Origin: an uncultured Eubacteriales bacterium
GTDB lineage: Bacteria > Bacillota_A > Clostridia > Oscillospirales > Oscillospiraceae
Length of the DNA: 12,232 bases
Direction: 5' to 3'
Assembly (NCBI GenBank): GCA_949451265.1
Contig: CASTQR010000034.1
Span: 1-12,232, forward strand
Shown here: positions 6,028 to 12,232 of the stretch, piece by piece
Position numbering within the stretch: the first letter of the stretch is position 1
How the letters are laid out: the number at the start of each line of letters is the position of its first letter
The notes under the pieces: model-generated
What the model saw: only the letters and a program-made list of their open reading frames with translations
Told to the model about the DNA's origin: nothing
Database searches by the model: none
Translations under genes and position numbers: made by a program

Positions 6028-6684
6028 TCACCGCTCCCGCCGCCCCCGCCGCAGGTCAAAGGCGATGAGCGCCCCGCACCCCGCCACCAGCAGGGCCAGG
6101 ATGAGGAGGGCGCAGTTCCGGAAGAACTCCTGGGGCAGGATGTTGATAATCTGATCCCGTGCGGGGTCAAAGAGCCAATTGTCCTTGCCGGGGAAGAACA
6201 GGGCGTGGAACAGCACAAAGGCCCGGTCGAAGTCCAGCGCCGCCAGCGCCCCCACGATCAGGAACCCAATCCCCAGGCCCGTCCCCGCCCAGAAGCCGAA
6301 CCCCCGGCCCAGGGGCCGGGCCGGGGTGCGCCCGCCAAACCGGGCGTACAGCAGCGCCGCGATCAGCAGCCCCAGGGAGATCCCCAGCACCCGCAGATCC
6401 AGCAGGAACAGCCCCCGCACGTCGGTGAAGTGGGCCCTGCCGTCCTCCGACCACTTGAGGACGCCGGTGGAGAACTCCTCCGCCCCCAGGCAGTAGTCCA
6501 GCATCTCATCGAAGGCGGTGGTGATCTCGTCCCGGGTGAGCCCGGTTTGTTCCTCCAGCTTCAGGGGGCTGATGTGGGCGTAATAAAAGGGGCGGCACAG
6601 GATGGGGGCGGCGATGGACGCGGTGAGCAGAACCAGCGCCGTCAGTACCGCCAGCAGAACGCACAGGGGCTTACTGGATTTCAT
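6028..6684 (-). CDS. DUF1461 family integral membrane protein (TIGR01906-like)
   Basis: A 218-aa membrane protein of unknown biochemical role. Membrane segments are seen at about residues 8-28, 93-115, 130-150 and 190-209. The signature of the family is the conserved stretch after the third segment: FHALFFPGKDNWLFDP (159-174), then DQIINILPQEFF (177-188). An extracytoplasmic loop lies between the first two segments (30-90), and the protein ends in a very basic cytoplasmic tail, RRGRRER. The ATG at 6684 follows AAAGGAGGAA. The upstream gene ends inside this one (14-nt overlap at 6671-6684), which indicates translational coupling in a two-gene operon. No clear terminator follows; transcription may run on into the protease gene 166 nt away. 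Confidence 0.88.
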   Translation of the reverse strand: MKSSKPLCVLLAVLTALVLLTASIAAPILCRPFYYAHISPLKLEEQTGLTRDEITTAFDEMLDYCLGAEEFSTGVLKWSEDGRAHFTDVRGLFLLDLRVLGISLGLLIAALLYARFGGRTPARPLGRGFGFWAGTGLGIGFLIVGALAALDFDRAFVLFHALFFPGKDNWLFDPARDQIINILPQEFFRNCALLILALLVAGCGALIAFDLRRGRRER

Positions 6685-7339
6685 GGGCTTCCTCCTTTCC
6701 GGGCAGGGCGGACAGGGTGATGAGTACTTGAGAGGGCAGGTAGAAGAACCACATCCCCACCGACACGAGGCAGTACAGCACAGGATCAGGCGGGCGGAGG
6801 TTGAACAGCCCCACGCACAGGTCGCACCCCACGAACAGGGTGAGGCCCAGGGCGAACAGCCGCCCGGGACGGCCCTTTACCGTCCAGGCCAGGGCGGTAT
6901 TGGACAAAAGCTGGGAGAAGTACAGCCCCGCCAGCAGGTTCACCGGGGAGGCCAGCCCCAGCAGGTACAGCCCCGCCCCAGCGGCCAGGGCCAGCGCCGC
7001 CCGGAGGGGCCAGCCGCTCCCGGCCCCCATCCTCCGCAGACGGAGGTAATAGACGGTCTGCACGCATAAAAACAGGGCGATCCCCAGGGCGTAGCGGTCG
7101 TTCCGCACCAGCAGGAACCAGTCCGCCCCGGCGGTGAGGGCCAGGGCGGGGGGAATCAGCCCATCCCCGCCCCATTTGGCCCGGGCCGGCAGGGAGAACC
7201 CCAGGCACAGCAGGATCCCCAGATACTTGACGGGGACTGTATCGGTTTGATGGATTGGATCCAGATCCACGGACAGGAACCAGGCGTACAGGACGCCCTC
7301 GATGGCGAGGAACCCGGCCGTGACGTGCTTTCGCTCCAA
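6671..7339 (-). CDS. Polytopic membrane protein, YhhN (lysoplasmalogenase)-like
   Basis: A 222-aa hydrophobic protein with seven or eight predicted membrane helices. The start is TTG at 7339, chosen because AAAGGGGG lies 7 nt before it; no ATG with a ribosome site exists in frame. Length, helix count and two helices with a buried acidic residue (GADWFLLVRNDRYALGIALF near residue 73, and FVGCDLCVGLF near residue 173) resemble the YhhN family, some of whose members hydrolyse the vinyl-ether bond of lysoplasmalogens. Plasmalogens are common in anaerobic clostridia, which makes this plausible, but the match is from memory of the pattern and the enzymatic role is tentative. It is the first gene of an operon with the DUF1461 gene, which it overlaps by 14 nt, and it is divergent from the MFS unit. 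It could instead be an unrelated membrane protein. Confidence 0.8.
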   Translation of the reverse strand: MERKHVTAGFLAIEGVLYAWFLSVDLDPIHQTDTVPVKYLGILLCLGFSLPARAKWGGDGLIPPALALTAGADWFLLVRNDRYALGIALFLCVQTVYYLRLRRMGAGSGWPLRAALALAAGAGLYLLGLASPVNLLAGLYFSQLLSNTALAWTVKGRPGRLFALGLTLFVGCDLCVGLFNLRPPDPVLYCLVSVGMWFFYLPSQVLITLSALPGKEEAHEIQ

Positions 7340-7403
7340 AATACAGCCCCCTTTCCGGCGTTTGCGAGTATTTTACCACGTCCCGCCCGAAAAGGGAAGG
7401 GGC

Positions 7404-7432
7404 TTGACGGCGGCGGGCGGAGGTGCTATACT
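7404..7432 (+). promoter_or_regulatory. Sigma-A promoter of the leader ORF / MFS unit
   Basis: TTGACG (7404-7409) and TATACT (7427-7432) are separated by exactly 17 nt. The expected start is near 7439, about 30 nt before the leader ATG and about 330 nt before the MFS start codon. Confidence 0.85.
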
Positions 7433-7468
7433 AAACCCACTTTCTTACAGAGGAGGATTGCGGGAGCA

Positions 7469-7501
7469 ATGTCTATCTTCGGCTACAGTTTGCTGCATTA
7501 G
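7469..7501 (+). CDS. Putative 10-aa leader peptide
   Basis: ATG at 7469 opens a 10-codon frame, MSIFGYSLLH, ending in TAG at 7499-7501. AGGAGG (7451-7456) lies 12 nt upstream, somewhat far but usable, and a second GGGAG lies closer. The position fits a leader peptide: about 30 nt into the transcript of a strong promoter, and followed by a long structured stretch before an efflux-type gene. Short hydrophobic peptides in front of resistance genes (the ermC, ermA and msr/mef types) stall ribosomes when drug is bound and so switch on the gene behind. The present peptide contains IF as the ermC leader does, but I know of no described match. Translation is inferred from architecture, not proven. 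Confidence 0.5.
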   Translation: MSIFGYSLLH

Positions 7502-7657
7502 GTTCGTTGATGGGTACGGAGCAATCGGGCGCGCCAGGAGGCGGGTCTTGGTTTCTTGTACCCAAAACGGGCCCGCAACTGAGCTGAAGGCGCTTCTGTG
7601 ACCTCCCGGCCCCCTGCCGCGCGGCGGGGCGGTCGGTCATGCGCCGCGCTTGTTTGC

Positions 7658-7695
7658 GGGCCGGATCCCGGACGGGATCCGGCCCACTTTCGTTG
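7658..7695 (+). terminator. Terminator-like attenuator hairpin in the MFS leader
   Basis: GGGCCGGATCCC (7658-7669) and GGGATCCGGCCC (7674-7685) form a perfect 12-bp stem with a GGAC loop. ACTTTCGTT follows, a weak and interrupted T-tract. It lies 83 nt upstream of the MFS start, so it would act as an internal attenuator. The short T-tract makes efficient intrinsic termination uncertain. Confidence 0.5.
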
Positions 7696-7701
7696 ACGCG
7701 A

Positions 7702-7727
7702 AGCCTTCCCCCTGAGTGGGGAGGGCT
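7702..7727 (+). repeat. Short hairpin resembling a dispersed clostridial intergenic repeat
   Basis: AGCCTTCCCC (7702-7711) pairs with GGGGAGGGCT (7718-7727) with one G-U pair and a 6-nt loop. The wording GAAGCCTTCCCC-CTGAG-GGGGA resembles small dispersed intergenic repeats that I recall from gut Firmicutes genomes. Only one copy is in this window, so the repeat status cannot be shown here. Confidence 0.3.
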
Positions 7728-7768
7728 GGCGATGTGACACGCATGATCTGCGGGAAAGGAAATCGAAA

Positions 7769-9043
7769 ATGAATACAAAAAAGCCCTCCCAGGGGCTGTG
7801 GACCTGGGATTTTACCATTATCACCGCGGGGAGCGTCATCTCCCTCATCGGCGGCGTGCTGTCCAGCTTCGCCATGAGCATCATGGTGCTGGACTACACC
7901 GGCTCCGTGTTCCTCTACGCCCTGTTCAACGCCGCCTACCAGATCCCCATGCTGTTGTGCCCCATTTTAGCGGGGCCCTACCTGGACCGGATGAGCCGGA
8001 AAAAGGCGATCTGCCGCCTGGACTTCCTGTCCGCCGGACTGTTCGGGGGGCTGTTCCTGCTGCTCCGGGCCGGCTGGTTCAGCTTCCCCGTGCTGCTGTG
8101 CTTTTCCCTGACCCGGGGAGCCATTGACAGCGTGTACATGGTGGCCTACGACAGCCTGTACCCCAACCTGGTGGCGGAGCGCAACCTGTCCAAAGCCTAT
8201 GCCATCTCGGGGGTGCTGCAATCCATCATGCTGGCGGCCTATCCCCTGGGGGCTGTCGCTTACGACCTGCTGGGGGGCGTGGAACCGCTGTTTGCCATCA
8301 ATGCGGTGTGCTTCTTTGCCGCCGCCTGTTTTGAACGGTGTATCCGCCATGTGGAGACCCACATGGATGCCGCCCCGCCCGCCGATGGTATGGGCGCGCT
8401 GAAGCGCTTCGGCCGGGATTTGAAGGAGGGCGCGGACTACATCGCCGGGGAGAAGGGCCTGCTGGCCATCACCCTGTATTTTATGTTCTCCAACTTCGCC
8501 GGGGGCGGGGCCAGTGAGCTCTACCTGCCCTATTTCCGCAGCCACGCCGCCCAGTTTGCCGCGTGGCCCGTGGCGGCGGTGACGCTGTACACCATCGTGA
8601 CCTCCTTTACGGAGGCGGGGCGCGTGGTGGGCGGGCTGGTGCAGTACAAGGTCAAGCTGCCGGCAAAGAAAAAATTTGCCGTTGCCATGACCGTCTATGC
8701 CCTGATCAATGTGTTTGAGGGCGGCTGGCTGTTCCTGCCCGTCCCGTTGATGGCCCTCGCCCTCTTTGTGGACGGGATGCTGGGGGTGACCTCCTACAAC
8801 ATCCGCATCGCCGCCACCCAGTCCTACCTCCCCGACAACAAACGGGCGCGGTTCACCGGGGCGTACCAGATGATTACGTCATTGGGCTCGCTGTGCGGTA
8901 CTCTTTTGGCGGGCAGCCTGGCCGAGTTTCTGCCTGAGCGGGCGGTGGTTCTGATGTTCAGCGCCGTGGGCCTTGCCGCGGCCTGGGGGTTCATCTTCCG
9001 GCGGCGGCGGGAGGTGTCTGCCATATACAACCAGGAGGTATAA
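7769..9043 (+). CDS. MFS transporter, putative drug efflux protein
   Basis: A 424-aa major facilitator protein with about 12 hydrophobic segments in two halves, joined by a polar cytoplasmic loop near residues 190-225. The MFS motif A, GPYLDRMSRKK (69-79), lies between helices 2 and 3 as expected. The overall layout is closest to the MFS_3/MefA-like group of proton-driven exporters, which includes macrolide efflux pumps and siderophore exporters. The start at 7769 follows GGAAAGGA with an 8-nt gap. The substrate cannot be read from the sequence. The gene is transcribed alone behind a leader ORF and a structured leader, a layout found with inducible antibiotic resistance, which favours a ribosome-targeting drug as inducer; this is inference. 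An AT-rich terminator follows. Confidence 0.92.
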   Translation: MNTKKPSQGLWTWDFTIITAGSVISLIGGVLSSFAMSIMVLDYTGSVFLYALFNAAYQIPMLLCPILAGPYLDRMSRKKAICRLDFLSAGLFGGLFLLLRAGWFSFPVLLCFSLTRGAIDSVYMVAYDSLYPNLVAERNLSKAYAISGVLQSIMLAAYPLGAVAYDLLGGVEPLFAINAVCFFAAACFERCIRHVETHMDAAPPADGMGALKRFGRDLKEGADYIAGEKGLLAITLYFMFSNFAGGGASELYLPYFRSHAAQFAAWPVAAVTLYTIVTSFTEAGRVVGGLVQYKVKLPAKKKFAVAMTVYALINVFEGGWLFLPVPLMALALFVDGMLGVTSYNIRIAATQSYLPDNKRARFTGAYQMITSLGSLCGTLLAGSLAEFLPERAVVLMFSAVGLAAAWGFIFRRRREVSAIYNQEV

Positions 9044-9053
9044 TTGCTTGCAT

Positions 9054-9080
9054 AAAATCTATAGAAAAGGAATAGATTTT
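9054..9080 (+). terminator. AT-rich terminator after the MFS gene
   Basis: AAAATCTAT (9054-9062) pairs exactly with ATAGATTTT (9072-9080) around a 9-nt loop, 11 nt after the stop codon. The stem is weak and its last bases form the T-run. It could instead be an operator, as it abuts the rnf promoter. Confidence 0.5.
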
Positions 9081-9083
9081 CCC

Positions 9084-9111
9084 TTGCGTTTGAGATGAGA
9101 CGTGATATAAT
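9084..9111 (+). promoter_or_regulatory. Promoter of the rnf operon
   Basis: TTGCGT (9084-9089) and a perfect TATAAT (9106-9111) with a 16-nt spacer. A transcript from here would have a 5' leader of about 130 nt. Confidence 0.7.
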
Positions 9112-9127
9112 AGTCAGTACGTGAGCA

Positions 9128-9200
9128 GGCGTCCCCCGCTGTTTGGCAGGCTATGAATCGCCGCGGCGGGGGACGCCGCCGCCTGTTCCGGGGGTGAGAT
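9128..9200 (+). promoter_or_regulatory. Stable hairpins in the rnf 5' leader
   Basis: GGCGTCCCCCGC (9128-9139) pairs perfectly with GCGGGGGACGCC (9166-9177) across a 26-nt loop, which itself contains GGC/GCC. A second small hairpin, CGGGG-CCCCG, follows at about 9184-9200. There is no T-run, so this is not a terminator. It may stabilise the long rnf mRNA or be a regulatory RNA; it matches no riboswitch class that I can recognise. Confidence 0.5.
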
Positions 9201-9251
9201 CCCCGAAACGGGCCGCGCGCGGGGAGAAACTACGATTGAGGAGGAAGTTCT

Positions 9252-10604
9252 GTGTTTAAGGGCAAACTGCATGGAATCCATGCGCCCCACAGGAAGAACA
9301 CTGTGGACTGCGCGCCGGCGCGTATGCCGGCGCCCGCGGTGATCACCGTCCCCATGTCCATGAACATCGGGGCCCCGGCCAAGCCGGTGGTCAAGGTGAA
9401 CGACACGGTGAAGGTGGGGCAGCTCATCGCGGAGGCGGGGGGCTTTATGTCCGCGCCCATCTATTCCGGCGTGTCCGGCAAGGTGAAGCGGCTGGACGAG
9501 ATCGTCGGCTCCAACGGCCGGTTCGACACCGTGATCGTCATTGAGAGCGACGGCGAGCAGGCGGTGTGGGAGGGCGTGAAGCCCCCCGTGGTCACCGACA
9601 AGGACAGCTTTGTGGAGGCGGTGCGCCAGTGCGGCTGCGTGGGCCTGGGCGGCGCGGGCTTCCCCACGTCCGTCAAGCTGAACGTGGACCCGGATCGCGT
9701 CCACGCCATCATCATCAACGGCGCGGAGTGCGAGCCCTACATCACCTCCGACACCCGCACCATGATCGACAGCGCCGACGACGTGATCTATGGCGCCCAG
9801 CTCCTCCAGAAGTATTACACCGCCGACCGGATCGTCATCGGCATTGAGGACAACAAGCCCCAGTGCGTGAAGATCATGGAGGAGGCGGGCAAGGGCGTGC
9901 CCGGCTTCGAAGTGGCCTCCCTGCCGGCCCTGTACCCCCAGGGCGGCGAGAAAGTCCTCATCTACAACACCACCGGCGAGGTGGTGCCCGAGGGCAAGCT
10001 GCCCATCGACGTGGGCGCGATTGTGATCAACTGCACCACCCTGGCCGTGATTGCCAAGTACATCCGCACCGGGATGCCCCTGGTGGAGAAAGTCGTCACC
10101 GTGGACGGCTCCGCCATCGCCAACCCCCAGAACGTCATCGCCCCGGTGGGCACCCCCATCCAGAACCTGCTGGACTTCGCGGGCCTCAAATGCGAGCCCA
10201 AGAAGGTGCTCTACGGCGGCCCCATGATGGGCATTTCCGTCCCCAGCCTCGAAGCCCCCATCATGAAGAACACCAACGCCATCATCGCCTTTGACGAGAA
10301 GGACGCCGAGGACCCGGTGCCCTCCGCCTGCATCCGGTGCGGGCGCTGCGTGGCCCACTGTCCCTTCAACCTGATGCCCGCCGCCATTGAGAGCGCCTAC
10401 AATAATAAGGAGCCGGAGAAGCTGAAGGCCCTGAAGGTGAACCTCTGCATGGAGTGCGGCTGCTGCTCCTTCAGCTGCCCCGCCCGCCGCCCGCTGGTGC
10501 AGGTGAACAAGCTGGCCAAGGCCATGCTGAACAAGTATAACGCCGATCAGAAGGCGGAGGCGGAGAAGAAAGCCGCCAAGGCGAAAGAAAAGGAGGCGGT
10601 CTAA
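9252..10604 (+). CDS. rnfC: RnfC, NADH-side subunit of the ferredoxin:NAD+ oxidoreductase (Rnf) complex
   Basis: Rnf passes electrons from reduced ferredoxin to NAD+ and pumps Na+ or H+ across the cell membrane. RnfC is the peripheral cytoplasmic subunit holding the NAD(H) site. The product has 450 aa, typical of the short clostridial form. Residues 1-110 carry the N-terminal barrel region, including the lipoyl-like hammerhead (PVVKVNDTVKVGQLIAE). GLGGAGFPT (131-139) and INGAECEPYI (155-164) are the flavin/NADH-binding motifs shared with complex I NuoF. Two [4Fe-4S] sites follow: C360xxCxxCxxxCP and C399xxCxxCxxxCP. A Lys/Ala/Glu-rich tail closes the protein. The start is GTG at 9252, 7 nt after AGGAGG (9239-9244). 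The stop TAA is directly followed by the rnfD ATG. Confidence 0.97.
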   Translation: MFKGKLHGIHAPHRKNTVDCAPARMPAPAVITVPMSMNIGAPAKPVVKVNDTVKVGQLIAEAGGFMSAPIYSGVSGKVKRLDEIVGSNGRFDTVIVIESDGEQAVWEGVKPPVVTDKDSFVEAVRQCGCVGLGGAGFPTSVKLNVDPDRVHAIIINGAECEPYITSDTRTMIDSADDVIYGAQLLQKYYTADRIVIGIEDNKPQCVKIMEEAGKGVPGFEVASLPALYPQGGEKVLIYNTTGEVVPEGKLPIDVGAIVINCTTLAVIAKYIRTGMPLVEKVVTVDGSAIANPQNVIAPVGTPIQNLLDFAGLKCEPKKVLYGGPMMGISVPSLEAPIMKNTNAIIAFDEKDAEDPVPSACIRCGRCVAHCPFNLMPAAIESAYNNKEPEKLKALKVNLCMECGCCSFSCPARRPLVQVNKLAKAMLNKYNADQKAEAEKKAAKAKEKEAV

Positions 10605-11543
10605 ATGAACAAGAATATGGTCGTCTCCGTCAACCCCCATATTTACGCCGGCCAGACCACCCAGACCATCATGCGGGACGTGCTCATCGCCCTGTTCCCC
10701 GCCGTCATCGCGTCCATCGTGTTCTTCGGCATCCAGGCCCTGCTGGTGGAGGTGATCTGCGTGGCGGTGGCGGTGCTGTGCGAGTGGGCCTTTGAGAAGA
10801 TCACCCACCGGGACGTCACCATCACTGACCTGTCCGCCGCCGTCACCGGCCTGATCCTGGCCCTGAACCTGCCCGTGTCCATCCCCCTGTGGCAGGCCGT
10901 GTTCGGATCCTTCGTGGCCATTGTGGTGGTGAAGCAGCTGTTCGGCGGTATCGGCCAGAACTTCGCCAACCCCGCCATCACCGCCCGCGTCATCATGCTG
11001 GTGGCCTTCTCCGGGGCCATGACCACCTGGGCCCCCGCCGCCTTCTCCAACGCCCCGGCGGACGCGGTCACCGCCGCCACCCCCCTGGCCATCCTGGGCG
11101 GGGCGGAGGGCCAGCTGCCCTCCCTGGCCCAGATGTTCTTGGGTGCCCGGGGCGGTTCTCTGGGCGAGACCTCCTGCCTGGCCCTGCTGCTGGGCTTCGC
11201 CTACCTGCTCTACCGCCGGGTGATCACCTGGCACACCCCCGTGGCCTTCATCGGCACGGTGCTGGTGCTCACCGCCCTGCTGGGCAAGGATCCCCTCTAT
11301 CAGGTGATGGCCGGCGGCCTGTTCCTGGGCGCCATTTTCATGGCCACCGACTACACCACCTCCCCCCCAACCCCCGCCGGAAAGCTCATCTTCGGCCTGG
11401 GCTGCGGACTCATCACCGTGCTCATCCGGGTGTGGGGCAACTACCCCGAGGGCGTATCCTTCTCCATCCTGCTGATGAACATTCTGAACCCCTACATCTG
11501 TGAGTGGACCAAAACCAAGCCGTTTGGAGGTGTGAAGGCATGA
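10605..11543 (+). CDS. rnfD: RnfD, membrane subunit of the Rnf complex
   Basis: RnfD is an integral membrane subunit that carries a covalently bound FMN and takes part in coupling electron flow to ion transport. The 312-aa product has about nine or ten hydrophobic helices. The start VSVNPHIYAGQTTQTIMRDV is typical of the family, as are ITDLSAAVTGLILALNLP (73-90) and FANPAITARV (120-129). The flavinylation motif is GETS at 187-190, with T189 the expected FMN-bearing residue. ATDYTTSPPTPAGKLIFG (247-264) is a further hallmark. Its ATG abuts the rnfC stop with no gap, so the two are translationally coupled; its TGA overlaps the rnfG ATG. Confidence 0.97.
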   Translation: MNKNMVVSVNPHIYAGQTTQTIMRDVLIALFPAVIASIVFFGIQALLVEVICVAVAVLCEWAFEKITHRDVTITDLSAAVTGLILALNLPVSIPLWQAVFGSFVAIVVVKQLFGGIGQNFANPAITARVIMLVAFSGAMTTWAPAAFSNAPADAVTAATPLAILGGAEGQLPSLAQMFLGARGGSLGETSCLALLLGFAYLLYRRVITWHTPVAFIGTVLVLTALLGKDPLYQVMAGGLFLGAIFMATDYTTSPPTPAGKLIFGLGCGLITVLIRVWGNYPEGVSFSILLMNILNPYICEWTKTKPFGGVKA

Positions 11544-12088
11544 CGAAAGCAAAATCCAGCGTGATGACCGATTTCGGGGCCCCCATCCTGGTGCTGGTGC
11601 TGATCTGCGCCATCATGAGCGGCCTGCTGGCCTTCACCAACAGCGTCACCGACCCCATCATCAAAAAAGCGGAGGAAGAGGCCAAGAAGGCCGCCCGGAT
11701 CGAGGTTCTGCCCGGGGCGGACGACTTCCTCCAGGTGGAGCAGGCCGGCCTGCCTGACGCCGTCACCGAGGTCTATCAGGCCACCAACGACGCGGGCTAC
11801 ACCTTCTCTATCGTGGCCCAGGGCTACGGCGGCAGGAACACCCTGAAAATGGCCGTGGGCATCGGCATGGACGGCAAGCTCACCGGCGTCAAGGTGCTCG
11901 ACCACAAGGAGACCCAGGGCCTGGGCTCCAAGATCACCACCGATGAGAAGTTCTATGGACAGTTCCCCGGACTGGACGCCGCCGGGGCCGCCGGGGCCGA
12001 CACCATCTCCGGCGCGACCTTCTCCTCCAACTACTACAAGGATGCCATCGCCGCCGCGTTCGCCGCGTTCGAGCTGGTGCGCGGCTGA
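11540..12088 (+). CDS. rnfG: RnfG, FMN-binding subunit of the Rnf complex
   Basis: RnfG is anchored by one N-terminal helix (about residues 12-33) and exposes an FMN-binding domain on the outer face. The 182-aa product shows KVLDHKETQGLGSKI (118-132) and the flavinylation motif SGAT at 157-160, with T160 the FMN attachment residue, followed by FSS. FMN is attached by an ApbE-type flavin transferase, which is not in this window. The ATG at 11540 overlaps the rnfD stop (ATGA) and has GGAGG 9 nt upstream; an open frame back to 11504 lies inside rnfD and is not used. The gene order C-D-G-E is the usual clostridial one. Confidence 0.97.
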   Translation: MTKAKSSVMTDFGAPILVLVLICAIMSGLLAFTNSVTDPIIKKAEEEAKKAARIEVLPGADDFLQVEQAGLPDAVTEVYQATNDAGYTFSIVAQGYGGRNTLKMAVGIGMDGKLTGVKVLDHKETQGLGSKITTDEKFYGQFPGLDAAGAAGADTISGATFSSNYYKDAIAAAFAAFELVRG

Positions 12089-12107
12089 GGAAGGGAGGCA
12101 CATGGAT

Positions 12108-12232
12108 ATGAACAATAACAAGCTGAAAATCCTGACCAACGGCATCATCAAGGAGAACCCCATCCTGGTGCTGATTTTGGGCACCTGCCCCTTCCTGGCG
12201 GTCACCACCCAGGCGTCCAACGCCATCGGCAT
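12108..12232 (+). CDS. rnfE: RnfE, membrane subunit of the Rnf complex (5' part only)
   Basis: Only the first 41 or so codons are inside the window; the gene runs off the right edge. KENPILVLILGTCPFLAVTT is the conserved start of RnfE/RsxE, a six-helix protein that together with RnfA holds a membrane [2Fe-2S] site; the Cys in LGTCP is one of its ligands. Two ATG codons are possible, 12102 and 12108; GGGAGG (12093-12098) is 3 nt from the first and 9 nt from the second, so 12108 is preferred. The gene follows the rnfG stop by 19 nt. rnfA and rnfB would be expected just beyond the edge. Confidence 0.93.
   Translation, partial: MNNNKLKILTNGIIKENPILVLILGTCPFLAVTTQASNAIG

Larger units (their letters stand above)
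7502..7768 (+). promoter_or_regulatory. Structured RNA leader with competing hairpins before the MFS gene
   Basis: This 267-nt stretch has no convincing gene but many complementary segments. TGGGTAC (7511-7517) pairs with GTACCCA (7558-7564), enclosing CGCC/GGCG (7532-7535/7540-7543). CCCC-GCC (7611-7618) pairs with GGC-GGGG (7623-7629), while the overlapping GCGCGGCG (7619-7626) pairs perfectly with CGCCGCGC (7642-7649); these two cannot form together. GGCCCGC (7570-7576) pairs with GCGGGCC (7656-7662), which would break the 5' arm of the large hairpin at 7658-7685. Alternative folds of this kind are what attenuators use. The MFS ribosome site GGAAAGGA (7753-7760) is not buried in any of these stems, so control by termination is more likely than by masking. 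The folds are read by eye, without energies. Confidence 0.55.

Noticed and set aside
7302..7601. A 99-codon plus-strand frame overlapping the leader ORF
   Set aside because: It starts inside the divergent gene, upstream of the promoter at 7404-7432, and has no ribosome site or recognisable domain.
9112..9251. A known riboswitch (FMN, TPP, cobalamin, guanidine) in the rnf leader
   Set aside because: None of the conserved core sequences of these classes is visible; only generic GC-rich stems are seen.
9114..11552. A very long open frame (about 810 codons) on the minus strand, antisense to rnfC and rnfD
   Set aside because: It is a shadow produced by GC-rich third positions in the rnf genes. 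The translation is His/Gly/Asp/Val-rich, without domains, and no ribosome site precedes it.
1..12232. CRISPR array or tandem repeats
   Set aside because: No regularly spaced direct repeats of 20 bp or more were seen by eye on either strand.

Overview
The window looks like chromosomal DNA of a high-GC anaerobic Firmicute, most likely a gut clostridium of the Oscillospiraceae type (Flavonifractor/Lawsonibacter/Intestinimonas-like). The evidence is strong AGGAGG ribosome sites, sigma-A promoters of the TTGACA/TATAAT kind, GC-rich third codon positions, a group B [FeFe] hydrogenase, a clostridial-order Rnf complex and a Gram-positive SOS box before lexA. The placement is inferred from protein families and composition; no taxonomic marker gene is present.

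Layout. (1) 1-1221: the end of a decayed or broken mobile element. A tyrosine recombinase on the minus strand stops before its catalytic C-terminus. Upstream of it lie an AT-rich promoter/dyad and a 25-bp dyad whose 7-nt centre and stems match the anticodon arm of a CAU-anticodon tRNA, which is a candidate attachment core. (2) 1209-1539: a minus-strand remnant of a P-loop ATPase gene that has lost its middle. (3) 1713-3386: a single-gene hydrogenase unit with its own promoter and terminator. (4) 3419-4190: lexA with an SOS box on its -35 element and a terminator. (5) 4284-4446: a 38-aa small ORF with a strong, probably two-way terminator. (6) 4459-7339, minus strand: a membrane-anchored HtrA-like protease, then a two-gene operon of membrane proteins (DUF1461 family and a YhhN-like protein). 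(7) 7404-9080: a promoter, a 10-codon leader ORF, a 270-nt GC-rich leader with competing hairpins, and an MFS efflux protein, ending in an AT-rich terminator. (8) 9084 to the end: the rnf operon, rnfC-D-G-E, with rnfE cut by the window edge.

How the parts fit. The hydrogenase and Rnf both work on reduced ferredoxin. Rnf moves electrons from ferredoxin to NAD+ while pumping ions, and the hydrogenase could exchange electrons with protons/H2, so the window carries two parts of fermentative redox balance. LexA and HtrA are stress functions (DNA damage, envelope protein quality).

The most unusual element is the leader in front of the MFS gene. It has a good promoter, a tiny ORF starting about 30 nt into the transcript, then mutually exclusive stems, one of which is a 12-bp perfect hairpin resembling an attenuator. 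This is the architecture of translation-attenuated antibiotic-resistance genes, and I do not recognise this particular leader peptide. No CRISPR array, rRNA, complete tRNA or insertion sequence was seen.
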